Shown here in pieces: positions 1-6,594 of a DNA stretch of 6,608 nt. Each line of letters opens with the position of its first letter. Position 1 is the first letter of the stretch. The DNA is from Gammaproteobacteria bacterium (lineage in GTDB: Bacteria > Pseudomonadota > Gammaproteobacteria > Poriferisulfidales > GCA-002705445): positions 12,450 through 19,057 of the forward strand of contig NZYO01000023.1 in assembly GCA_002702235.1 (NCBI GenBank). The letters are read 5' to 3'. Under the pieces are notes generated by a model that was not told the origin of the DNA, ran no database searches, and saw only the letters and a list, made by a program, of their open reading frames with translations. Position numbers and translations under genes: made by a program.

Positions 1-1244
1 TCAGAGAGTTCGGTTAACTCTGCACCTACTTTTTCAAGATGAAGTCTTGCGACTTCCTCATCTAATTTCTTAGGTAAAACATAAACTTTATTCTCATAGG
101 AGGAATGATTTTCCCAAAGCTCAATTTGAGCTAGAACTTGATTGGTAAATGAATTAGACATTACAAAACTTGGGTGACCTGTCGCGCAACCTAAATTTAT
201 TAGCCTACCTTCAGCAAGTAAGATAATCTTGTTACCATTTTCAAATTCAACATGATCTACCTGAGGTTTTATGTTGGTCCACTTACATTTAGACAATGAT
301 GCAACATCAATTTCATTATCGAAATGACCTATATTGCAGACAATCGCCTGATCTTTCATTTTACTCATATGAGTATAATCAATAACCGAAAAGTTTCCGG
401 TGGCAGTTACAAATATATCAGCTTCAGTGCATACTTTTTCCATAGTAACGACCTTAAAACCTTCCATTGCAGCTTGTAAAGCACATATTGGATCAACCTC
501 AGTTACCCATACAATTGCTCCTGCGTTTCGCAGGGAGTGTGCTGATCCTTTTCCAACATCTCCAAATCCACAAACAACCGCTGTTTTACCCGATATCATG
601 ACATCAGTAGCCCTTTTTATACCATCTACTAAAGATTCTCTGCATCCATATAAATTATCAAACTTAGATTTAGTTACCGAATCGTTCACATTAAATGCTG
701 GGACTTTTAACTCTTTATTAGCAACCATTTCATTTAATCTTAATACGCCGGTGGTAGTTTCCTCTGATAAACCTTTAACATTTGCCAATAGTTCAGGATA
801 GTTTTTATGCATTATGGATGTAAGATCTCCTCCGTCGTCTAAAATCATGTTGGGCTTCCATGATGGATTTCCTTCTATAGATTTTTTAATACACCACAAA
901 TACTCTTCTTCTGTCTCGCCTTTCCATGCAAAGATTGGTATGCCTTTTGCGGCCAGAGCAGCTGCAGCATGGTCTTGAGTAGAGAAAATATTACATGATG
1001 ACCATCTGACAGAAGCTCCCAATTCGATTAATGTTTCTATTAATACTGCAGTTTGAATTGTCATATGAAGACAACCCACAATATTTGCTCCTTTTAGAGG
1101 TTGCTTGCCTGCATATTTTTCCCTTACTGACATAAGTCCAGGCATTTCTGTTTCAGCAATTTTAATTTCTTTATCACCCCATTCAGCTAAACTTATGTCA
1201 GCAACTTTAAAATCATCTTTTATTTTTTCAATCACATTCGCCAT
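1..1244 (-). CDS. ahcY: S-adenosylhomocysteinase (adenosylhomocysteine hydrolase), C-terminus cut by window edge
   Basis: This cytosolic NAD-dependent enzyme splits S-adenosylhomocysteine, the inhibitory product of methyltransferases, into homocysteine and adenosine. Reading from the ATG at 1244 gives 414 uninterrupted residues, and the frame leaves the window about 20 residues before the usual KPDHYRY-type end. Visible marks are [11 protein letters not shown] with H60 (human H55), the DDGGD segment at 136-140, SEETTTG at 160-166, [13 protein letters not shown] with K192 and D196, YGC with C201, and the NAD-binding loop GFGDVGKG at 226-233, followed later by [11 protein letters not shown] and [14 protein letters not shown]. 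All catalytic positions I could place by comparison with the human enzyme are present. The roughly 40-residue insert that many proteobacterial enzymes carry between DDGGD and EETTTG is absent. The gene starts 12 nt after metK and has its own GGAG site, so co-translation with metK is likely. The identification is secure. Confidence 0.97.
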   Translation of the reverse strand, partial: MANVIEKIKDDFKVADISLAEWGDKEIKIAETEMPGLMSVREKYAGKQPLKGANIVGCLHMTIQTAVLIETLIELGASVRWSSCNIFSTQDHAAAALAAKGIPIFAWKGETEEEYLWCIKKSIEGNPSWKPNMILDDGGDLTSIMHKNYPELLANVKGLSEETTTGVLRLNEMVANKELKVPAFNVNDSVTKSKFDNLYGCRESLVDGIKRATDVMISGKTAVVCGFGDVGKGSAHSLRNAGAIVWVTEVDPICALQAAMEGFKVVTMEKVCTEADIFVTATGNFSVIDYTHMSKMKDQAIVCNIGHFDNEIDVASLSKCKWTNIKPQVDHVEFENGNKIILLAEGRLINLGCATGHPSFVMSNSFTNQVLAQIELWENHSSYENKVYVLPKKLDEEVARLHLEKVGAELTELS

Positions 1245-1251
1245 CTTTATT

Positions 1252-1255
1252 CTCC
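1252..1255 (-). promoter_or_regulatory. Shine-Dalgarno site for ahcY
   Basis: GGAG on the minus strand lies 7 nt before the ATG at 1244, inside the 12-nt gap after the metK stop codon. It supports that start, which also matches where family members begin. Confidence 0.75.
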
Positions 1256-1256
1256 A

Positions 1257-2408
1257 CTAGAGTAAGCTTTTAATAGCCTCAATTTTATCTGTTTTTTCCC
1301 AAGGTAAATCAATATCATCTCTTCCAAAATGACCATATGCAGCAGTAGGTCTATATAAGGGGTTTAAGAGATTTAACATAGATATTATACCCCAGGGTGT
1401 TAAGTCAAATACATCATTTATTATTTTAACAATTTTTTCTTCACTACTGGCACTTGTACCAAATGTATCCACACTTATCGATGTCGGCTTTGCAACCCCA
1501 ATAGCATATGAAATTTGAATCTCACATTTTTCAGCGACACCGGCTGCTACCAAATTTTTAGCTACATATCTTGCTGCATAAGCTGCTGAGCGATCAACCT
1601 TTGAAGGGTCTTTACCTGAAAATGCTCCACCCCCGTGTCTCGCCATTCCTCCATATGTATCCACAATAATTTTTCTTCCAGTAAGCCCACAGTCACCCTC
1701 AGGACCTCCAATTTCGAAATTACCGGTTGGATTTATATAAAACTTTGTATTTTTATTTATTAAGTTTTTGGGAATTACTGAATTCACTACCTCTTCTTTT
1801 ACAAATTCTGCTATTTGGGTTTGTGAAACATCTGGCGAGTGCTGTGTCGAAACTACAATCGTATCTATAGATTTAACTTTATTTGCAGAATAATTTATTG
1901 TCACCTGGCTTTTGGAGTCTGGTCGAAGCCAATCAACAACTTTATTTTTTCTTAATTCTGAGAGTTTTTTTACTAAAAGATGAGAGAAATTAATTGGGGC
2001 AGGCATAAAAACATTTGTTTCATTGGTGGCATATCCAAACATTAAGCCTTGATCACCTGCGCCTTGTTCAATATTTGAGTTTTGATCAACACCTTGAGCA
2101 ATATCTTTAGATTGAAGTCCAATTGCGTTCACAACAGAGCAATTTTTGGAGTTGAATTGCATCGAACTATCGTTGTAACCGATATCCGATATTACACTTT
2201 TAGCTAAAGACTCATAATCAATTTCTGCATTGGTCGTTATTTCTCCTGCAACTACGACTAAATTATCTTTTACTAATACTTCACAGGCAACTCTTGAGCT
2301 CTTATCTTGTTCTATCGCTGCATCCAAAATAGAATCTGAAATCTGATCACATACTTTGTCGGGATGTCCCTCAGAAACTGATTCTGATGTAAAAAGTCTC
2401 TCGCTCAT
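1257..2408 (-). CDS. metK: S-adenosylmethionine synthetase (methionine adenosyltransferase)
   Basis: The enzyme makes SAM from methionine and ATP and releases phosphate and pyrophosphate; it works in the cytosol, normally as a tetramer. The 383 residues match the usual bacterial length (E. coli 384). Signature elements are [10 protein letters not shown] at 9-18 with catalytic H15, the methionine/ATP motif GAGDQG at 116-121, FINPTG-like YINPTG near 224-229, GLTGRK at 241-246 with the lysine corresponding to E. coli K245, the glycine-rich [12 protein letters not shown] at 259-270, and a PWEKTDK ending. The sequence is closest in feel to gammaproteobacterial MetK. It lies 35 nt after cmoB and 12 nt before ahcY, so it supplies SAM to its upstream neighbours and is paired with the enzyme that clears SAH. 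I see no SAM or SAH riboswitch in front of it; the gap is too short for one. Confidence 0.98.
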   Translation of the reverse strand: MSERLFTSESVSEGHPDKVCDQISDSILDAAIEQDKSSRVACEVLVKDNLVVVAGEITTNAEIDYESLAKSVISDIGYNDSSMQFNSKNCSVVNAIGLQSKDIAQGVDQNSNIEQGAGDQGLMFGYATNETNVFMPAPINFSHLLVKKLSELRKNKVVDWLRPDSKSQVTINYSANKVKSIDTIVVSTQHSPDVSQTQIAEFVKEEVVNSVIPKNLINKNTKFYINPTGNFEIGGPEGDCGLTGRKIIVDTYGGMARHGGGAFSGKDPSKVDRSAAYAARYVAKNLVAAGVAEKCEIQISYAIGVAKPTSISVDTFGTSASSEEKIVKIINDVFDLTPWGIISMLNLLNPLYRPTAAYGHFGRDDIDLPWEKTDKIEAIKSLL

Positions 2409-2413
2409 TAATA

Positions 2414-2417
2414 CTCC
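2414..2417 (-). promoter_or_regulatory. Shine-Dalgarno site for metK
   Basis: GGAG on the minus strand lies 5 nt before the ATG at 2408, within the 35-nt cmoB/metK gap. It agrees with the conserved N-terminus beginning [15 protein letters not shown]. Confidence 0.75.
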
Positions 2418-2443
2418 AAATTTTTTGAATTAGCATAACATTT

Positions 2444-3430
2444 TCACTTTTTTTCTGCTATAAATACTGCTCTGAGAGGCGCGGGTAACCCCTCAATTGT
2501 AGTGTTATCATCTACCAAGAAATTTTCTAGAGATTCAAAACCCATCCATTCGGTTGACCTTTGCTCGTTTGTTTTGGTGAAAGCTTTATCAACGCATCTT
2601 ATATTTTTAAAACCAGAATCTTTTAATATTTTGATTACATTTTTTTCCGATAAAATATGATGAACATTTTTCATTCCCGCGTACCTTTCGTTTTTGTTAA
2701 AAAAAAGACTTTGATCTGTGTGCGAGATTATAGTTTCTAAAATTAGTGTACTTTTTGATAACATTTTATTATAGACTATATTCATAAAATCATTAGGATG
2801 CTTTAAGTGATATAAAATACCAAGCATCAAAATCAAGTCAAAGTTAGTTTTATTATTAGAAAATTTTAAAAAATTATCAGGTACTATAAAAATATTATTT
2901 TCGTTCTTAGCAAATTTTTTAAGTGCAAGAAACTGAAACACATAGTTAATTACTTTTTCAAAACCAATTATAATTTTTGGTTTTTCCTCCAAACAGCGAA
3001 ACATATAGTAACCATTACTACATCCAATATCACATATGTTCTTATCCTGGAGATTTGGTAAATGGGGCTTTATTCTGTCCCATTTCATATTACTTTGCCA
3101 TTCTGAGTCAATAAAAATATCTAATACTTTAAAAGGTCCTTTTCTCCATGGATTGAAGCTTAGTAATTCATTTTTAAGCTTATTATTTTCACGAACTAAT
3201 TGATTTTCTCCAACTTTATCAAATGATACGGTACCGCTATTCGTATTTATTTTTGTAAGACAATCATTAATTTGTAAAAGATTACTAACAAAAAAATTAT
3301 AGCGTCCATGATTATGAATATTTGAGGTTTTGTAAGTGTCAAATATCTCAGGATTATCTCTTATAACAATTTGCGGATAGAGAGATAATTTTTCAATTAG
3401 ATTTATTAATCTTACTTGCGAACTATCCAT
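2444..3430 (-). CDS. cmoB: tRNA U34 carboxymethyltransferase CmoB
   Basis: CmoB moves a carboxymethyl group from carboxy-SAM to 5-hydroxyuridine at tRNA position 34, giving 5-oxyacetyluridine (cmo5U), which widens wobble decoding. The protein has 328 residues (E. coli 323). After a divergent N-terminal region of about 90 residues come NPWRKGPF at 93-100, DSEWQSNMKWDR at 108-119, a Rossmann SAM-binding motif DIGCSNGYYM at 134-143, GILYHLKHP at 204-212, ERYAGMKNV at 248-256, EQRSTEWMGFESL at 289-301 and a PAPLRAVFIA end. K97, Y207 and R320 match E. coli K91, Y200 and R315, recalled as the carboxy-SAM contacts. Motif I has Ser-Asn where E. coli has Gly-Ser. The ATG lies inside the end of cmoA (19-nt overlap) with no clear Shine-Dalgarno, so translational coupling is likely. 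The start is supported by length; no closer alternative exists. Confidence 0.95.
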   Translation of the reverse strand: MDSSQVRLINLIEKLSLYPQIVIRDNPEIFDTYKTSNIHNHGRYNFFVSNLLQINDCLTKINTNSGTVSFDKVGENQLVRENNKLKNELLSFNPWRKGPFKVLDIFIDSEWQSNMKWDRIKPHLPNLQDKNICDIGCSNGYYMFRCLEEKPKIIIGFEKVINYVFQFLALKKFAKNENNIFIVPDNFLKFSNNKTNFDLILMLGILYHLKHPNDFMNIVYNKMLSKSTLILETIISHTDQSLFFNKNERYAGMKNVHHILSEKNVIKILKDSGFKNIRCVDKAFTKTNEQRSTEWMGFESLENFLVDDNTTIEGLPAPLRAVFIAEKK

Positions 3431-4128
3431 GATACAAAATTGTATGATCTATGCCACAGACAAGAATCAGAGAAGCCAACATCCTTAAATCTTCTTTCGT
3501 GCGTTTTAATATTATCCAAAAGCATAACATTTGATAAAGATAGTTTTTTTCTATCAATCTCCTCTTTTGTATAACCATTACATGACTTAAAAAATTCGTG
3601 GTAATCCTGTAAAAATAATTCCTCTTCTTTACTTTCAGAGATTACTTTTTCAGAAATAACCAGGATACCTTTTTCATCTAATGCATTAAATATTTTTGCG
3701 ATTAATTGATCTTTTAAGTCTCTTTTTATAAATTGAAGTGTAAAATTTAAAATAACTACTGAGGCAGTTTCTAGTTTAAAATTATTTATATCTTCGTGAA
3801 TAAAAGTAATATTTTTGTAATTTGAATAATTTTCATGGCAATAATTAATCATTTGCTCGGAGTTATCTATTGCGACAATTTTAATTTTTTCTGATTGGAC
3901 CTCATCTGCAATTTTTCTGGAACAAGCCCCTAACGAGCATCCTAAGTCATATATCATAGAATTTTTAGCTACGTTCTTTTTCGTAATAATGGAAATGTTC
4001 TTAATTAAGTTTTCATATCCAGGCACAGACCTCAATATCATATCTTGAAAAACCGGAACGACTTTTTGGTCAAACTCAAATTTTTTTACTTTTTTATCAA
4101 GGAATATTTTATCGACTTTTTTTTGCAT
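3412..4128 (-). CDS. cmoA: Carboxy-S-adenosyl-L-methionine synthase CmoA
   Basis: CmoA makes carboxy-SAM from SAM and prephenate, releasing phenylpyruvate; CmoB then uses carboxy-SAM on tRNA. The 238 residues compare with 247 in E. coli. Family marks are FEFDQKVVPVFQDMI at 17-31, RSVPGYEN at 33-40, the SAM-binding DLGCSLGA at 61-68, AIDNSEQM at 86-93, VVILNFTLQF at 124-133 and KSCNGYTKEEI at 181-191. In a gap-free comparison with E. coli from NGY onward, K195 occupies the position of Arg199, the residue I recall as binding the added carboxylate. Its start is 1 nt after the pfp stop, with only a weak TAAG-like site, so reinitiation is likely. A run of eight A's follows the ATGC start. Other SAM methyltransferases are ruled out by the CmoA-specific segments and the cmoB neighbour. 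Confidence 0.95.
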   Translation of the reverse strand: MQKKVDKIFLDKKVKKFEFDQKVVPVFQDMILRSVPGYENLIKNISIITKKNVAKNSMIYDLGCSLGACSRKIADEVQSEKIKIVAIDNSEQMINYCHENYSNYKNITFIHEDINNFKLETASVVILNFTLQFIKRDLKDQLIAKIFNALDEKGILVISEKVISESKEEELFLQDYHEFFKSCNGYTKEEIDRKKLSLSNVMLLDNIKTHERRFKDVGFSDSCLWHRSYNFVSWIVRK

Positions 4129-4129
4129 T

Positions 4130-5359
4130 TTACTTAGCTTTTATATTTTTAAGTCTTGAATATACTGGAATACCGTTTTTATAAGTTGGTCCTAGCTCCC
4201 CGTAAATAAGAGGTTGTAAGTAGTCTCTACACTTACTTGTAATATAAAACCCATCTGATGAAATATAGTTTTTTGGTAATTTTTTTTCAACGTTTGCCAC
4301 TTTTGATAATGGAACTGTAATTAATTTCCATTTGTACGGTTTAGAACTTATTCGCTTTATAGAGACCATTCTATCTGTGTTACCTTGAACTGCTTGTTGA
4401 ACTGCAAATTTACCGAGCTTATATGCTTGGTCAACATCAACTTTTGAACTCAAATGTCTTGCTGATCTTTGTAAATAGTCAGCAACTGCCCAATGACATT
4501 TATAATTAAGATTTGACTTGATCATCTCAACAATTAATGGTGCTAATCCCCCAAGCTGAGCATGTCCAAAAGCATCTTTTGAAGAGCTTTCAGTTAAAAA
4601 TTTGCCTTTTGCTTTAACGCCCTCGGACGCAACAATCACACAATAACCATGTTTTGAAACGCATTTTTTTACTTCTTGTAAAAATCTTTTTTTATTAAAT
4701 TCAATTTCTGGAAAAAGAATAATATGAGGAGGGAGATTTCTATCTCTACCCGCTAAAGCGGCAGAAGCAGCTATCCAACCTGCATGACGACCCATGACTT
4801 CCATTACAAAAACTTTGGTAGATGTCTCGGACATGGAAGCGACATCTAGTCCTGCCTCTAAAATAGAAGTCGATACATATTTTGCTACTGACCCAAATCC
4901 TGGGCAGTTATCAATAAATGGTAAATCATTATCAACAGTTTTTGGAATACCTATGCAGCTGATGTCATATTTATTCAATTTACAGAATTTTGATAATTTA
5001 TTAGTTGTATCTTGTGAATCACCACCCCCATTATAAAAAAAATAGCCTATATTATATTTTTCAAAGGTATTTAATATTTTTTGGTAATCGACTTCACTTT
5101 TTTTAACATCAGATAATTTATATCGACATGAACCAAAAGCTCCTCCAGGTGTAAACTTTAAATTCTCTATAGCTTTTGCACTTTCAAAGCTTGTATCAAT
5201 TAGATCATCATTTATTGCTCCTAAAATACCATTTCGTCCTGCATAAACCTTACCTATGTACTTTTTAAGCTTTCTACATTCCTCGATTACGCCAGAGGCG
5301 CTGGCATTTATTACAGAGGTTACTCCACCCGATTGAGCATAAAATGCGTTTTTTTTCAT
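4130..5359 (-). CDS. pfp: Phosphofructokinase of the pyrophosphate-dependent type
   Basis: The enzyme is expected to interconvert fructose 6-phosphate and fructose 1,6-bisphosphate with pyrophosphate as phosphoryl donor, a reversible step usable in glycolysis and gluconeogenesis. The 409 residues exceed the roughly 320 of bacterial ATP enzymes. Motifs are QSGGVTSVINAS near the N-terminus, NGGGDSQDT at 110-118, IPKTVDNDLP at 138-147 with catalytic D143 (E. coli PfkA D127), and VMGRHAGW at 188-195. Asp114 stands where E. coli PfkA has Gly104, and Lys140 where it has Gly124; both are known markers for pyrophosphate use. It heads the minus-strand gene run and is divergent from adk; adk beside a pyrophosphate-type pfk is, from memory, seen in other gammaproteobacteria. 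The ATG is followed by eight A's and has no Shine-Dalgarno in its AT-rich leader. The donor is inferred from residues, not tested. Confidence 0.92.
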   Translation of the reverse strand: MKKNAFYAQSGGVTSVINASASGVIEECRKLKKYIGKVYAGRNGILGAINDDLIDTSFESAKAIENLKFTPGGAFGSCRYKLSDVKKSEVDYQKILNTFEKYNIGYFFYNGGGDSQDTTNKLSKFCKLNKYDISCIGIPKTVDNDLPFIDNCPGFGSVAKYVSTSILEAGLDVASMSETSTKVFVMEVMGRHAGWIAASAALAGRDRNLPPHIILFPEIEFNKKRFLQEVKKCVSKHGYCVIVASEGVKAKGKFLTESSSKDAFGHAQLGGLAPLIVEMIKSNLNYKCHWAVADYLQRSARHLSSKVDVDQAYKLGKFAVQQAVQGNTDRMVSIKRISSKPYKWKLITVPLSKVANVEKKLPKNYISSDGFYITSKCRDYLQPLIYGELGPTYKNGIPVYSRLKNIKAK

Positions 5360-5385
5360 AATTTAAATAAATTGTAAAAATTGGT

Positions 5386-5414
5386 TTGAAAAAATTCTTT
5401 TCTAAAGTTATATT
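5386..5414 (+). promoter_or_regulatory. Predicted sigma70-type promoter for adk
   Basis: TTGAAA at 5386-5391, a 17-bp spacer and TATATT at 5409-5414 resemble the housekeeping promoter consensus with good spacing. Transcription would start near 5421, giving a leader of about 28 nt that includes the AGAGG site. It lies in the 89-nt region between the divergent pfp and adk genes. This is a by-eye match in AT-rich DNA, so chance similarity is possible. Confidence 0.6.
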
Positions 5415-5436
5415 TCACGCCTACTATAATAATTTT

Positions 5437-5441
5437 AGAGG
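5437..5441 (+). promoter_or_regulatory. Shine-Dalgarno site that fixes the adk start
   Basis: AGAGG lies 7 nt before the ATG at 5449. An open frame extends upstream to a TTG at 5386, but this site and the family N-terminus both favour 5449. Confidence 0.8.
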
Positions 5442-5448
5442 TTGTAAG

Positions 5449-6096
5449 ATGCAAATAATACTATTAGGGGCCCCTGGAGCTGGAAAAGGAACCCAAGCTC
5501 AGTTTATATCGAAGAAATTCAACATACCTCAAATATCCACTGGCGATATGCTTAGAGCGGCGGTAAAGGAAGGTACAGAAGTAGGTTTAAAAGCAAAAAA
5601 ACTGATGGACGCAGGTGAATTAGTATCGGATGAAATAATCCTTGACCTGGTTCAAGAAAGAATTTCACAAGCAGATTGTAAGAACGGTTTTTTGTTTGAT
5701 GGCTTTCCAAGAACTATCAATCAAGCAAAGGAACTTAGTAACAGAGGTATTACGATAGATTTTGTTGTTGAAATAAACGTTGATGATGATGAAATTATCA
5801 CAAGAATGAGTGGTAGAAGAGTTCACCAAGCGTCAGGTAGAACTTACCATGTAAAATTTAATCCGCCCAAAATAGAGAATGTAGACGATGAAACTGGCGA
5901 GCCGTTAATACAAAGAGATGATGACCAAGAGGAGACTGTAAAGAAAAGACTGAAGATTTATCATGAATCTACTTTTCCACTAGTTGAATACTATGAAAGC
6001 ATGTCTTCTGAAGGTAAAACTAAGTATGTAAAAATTGATGGTGTTGGGCAAATCAATGAAATTCAAGGGAAAATTACAGAAAACTTGGCTAAATAG
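5449..6096 (+). CDS. adk: Adenylate kinase
   Basis: Adenylate kinase balances the adenine nucleotides by converting ATP plus AMP to two ADP in the cytosol. From the ATG at 5449 the protein has 215 residues, against 214 in E. coli, and aligns to it almost without gaps. The P-loop GAPGAGKGT is at 7-15, the AMP-binding STGDMLR at 30-36, DGFPRT at 84-89, and the catalytic arginines R123, R156 and R167 are all present. The LID domain (about 122-159) is of the long type and carries H126, S129, D146 and T149 rather than four zinc-binding cysteines, the usual Gram-negative arrangement. The reading frame could be extended upstream by 21 codons to a TTG, but that codon is part of the predicted -35 box and the extra residues have no match to the family. 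It is transcribed away from pfp and followed 64 nt later by rplM, with no terminator visible between. Confidence 0.98.
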   Translation: MQIILLGAPGAGKGTQAQFISKKFNIPQISTGDMLRAAVKEGTEVGLKAKKLMDAGELVSDEIILDLVQERISQADCKNGFLFDGFPRTINQAKELSNRGITIDFVVEINVDDDEIITRMSGRRVHQASGRTYHVKFNPPKIENVDDETGEPLIQRDDDQEETVKKRLKIYHESTFPLVEYYESMSSEGKTKYVKIDGVGQINEIQGKITENLAK

Positions 6097-6097
6097 G

Positions 6098-6124
6098 TTG
6101 TATATTCGTCATTTCTTATATAAT
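6098..6124 (+). promoter_or_regulatory. Possible promoter for rplM-rpsI
   Basis: A perfect TATAAT at 6119-6124 lies in the 64-nt adk/rplM gap. The best upstream partner is TTGTAT at 6098-6103, with a short 15-bp spacer and three of six consensus matches, so the -35 half is weak. Transcription would start near 6131 and leave a leader of about 30 nt. Readthrough from adk is also possible because no terminator is seen. Confidence 0.4.
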
Positions 6125-6160
6125 ATTCACCTTCACGTAAAAATAATTGATTTGTAGCTT

Positions 6161-6592
6161 ATGAATATTACAAAAAGTCTTAGAAAAGAAGATGTAGATA
6201 GACAATGGTATATTATAGATGCCACAGATAAAGTACTTGGAAGACTTTCAACTGAAGTAGCTAATACGTTGCGCGGCAAAAATAAGCCCACATACACCCC
6301 CCATGTTGATACCGGTGATCACGTAATCATCATTAATGCTAAAAATGTGAAGGTCACAGGAAATAAAGCTAAAGACAAAATGTACTACAAACATACTGGC
6401 TATATTGGAAATTTAAAAAGTATAAATTTTGAAAAATTAAACGCTGAAAGGCCAGAGGAAATTTTAAGGAAATCAATCAAAGGAATGCTTCCAAAAAATA
6501 AACTTGGAAGAGCAATGTTCAAAAAACTTCATATATACAGTGACGAAAATCACGTTCATTCCGCTCAGAAACCAGTTGCCAAGGAAATATAA
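6161..6592 (+). CDS. rplM: 50S ribosomal protein L13
   Basis: L13 is an early-assembling protein of the large ribosomal subunit that binds 23S rRNA. The 143 residues match the family length (E. coli 142) and align along their whole length: WYIIDATDKVLGRL at 16-29, YTPHVDTGD at 45-53, VTGNKAKDKMYYKHTG at 65-80, and KGMLPKNKLGRAMFKKL at 107-123. The ATG at 6161 gives the expected N-terminus, though no good Shine-Dalgarno precedes it; the preceding bases are TTGATTTGTAGCTT. A ribosomal-protein gene lacking this site may rely on S1-type initiation, which is inference. In E. coli L13 represses its own rplM-rpsI mRNA; the leader here is too short to recognise such a control element. The next start codon is 2 nt after its stop, as expected for the rplM-rpsI pair. 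Confidence 0.98.
   Translation: MNITKSLRKEDVDRQWYIIDATDKVLGRLSTEVANTLRGKNKPTYTPHVDTGDHVIIINAKNVKVTGNKAKDKMYYKHTGYIGNLKSINFEKLNAERPEEILRKSIKGMLPKNKLGRAMFKKLHIYSDENHVHSAQKPVAKEI
6581..6586 (+). promoter_or_regulatory. Shine-Dalgarno site for the gene after rplM
   Basis: AAGGAA inside the last codons of rplM lies 8 nt before the ATG at 6595, a good spacing. It supports a real start there and coupling to rplM. Confidence 0.65.
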
Positions 6593-6594
6593 TA

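Noticed and set aside
400..801. Plus-strand open frame of 133 codons
   Set aside because: It lies wholly antisense to ahcY, whose frame shows all family motifs there; the predicted peptide resembles nothing I know and has no Shine-Dalgarno.
2409..2443. SAM or SAH riboswitch before metK or ahcY
   Set aside because: The gaps of 35 nt and 12 nt are too short for known classes, and no conserved pairing or motif is visible.
2444..3430. Reading this gene as a generic SAM-dependent methyltransferase or TrmB
   Set aside because: The NPWRKGPF, RYAGMKNV and EQRSTEWM segments and the cmoA neighbour identify CmoB specifically.
4794..5036. Plus-strand open frame of 80 codons
   Set aside because: It is antisense to the conserved pfp active-site region and is best explained as a shadow of that gene.
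5425..5430. Perfect TATAAT as the main adk -10 box
   Set aside because: No acceptable -35 lies 16-18 bp upstream, and its start point would fall on the Shine-Dalgarno; the TTGAAA/TATATT pair upstream fits better.
5386..5448. Upstream extension of adk by 21 codons from a TTG
   Set aside because: The extra residues do not match adenylate kinases, the TTG is part of a good -35 box, and AGAGG is correctly placed for the ATG at 5449.
6097..6160. Terminator between adk and rplM
   Set aside because: No GC-rich stem followed by a T run is present in the gap; the AT-rich stretch fits a promoter better.
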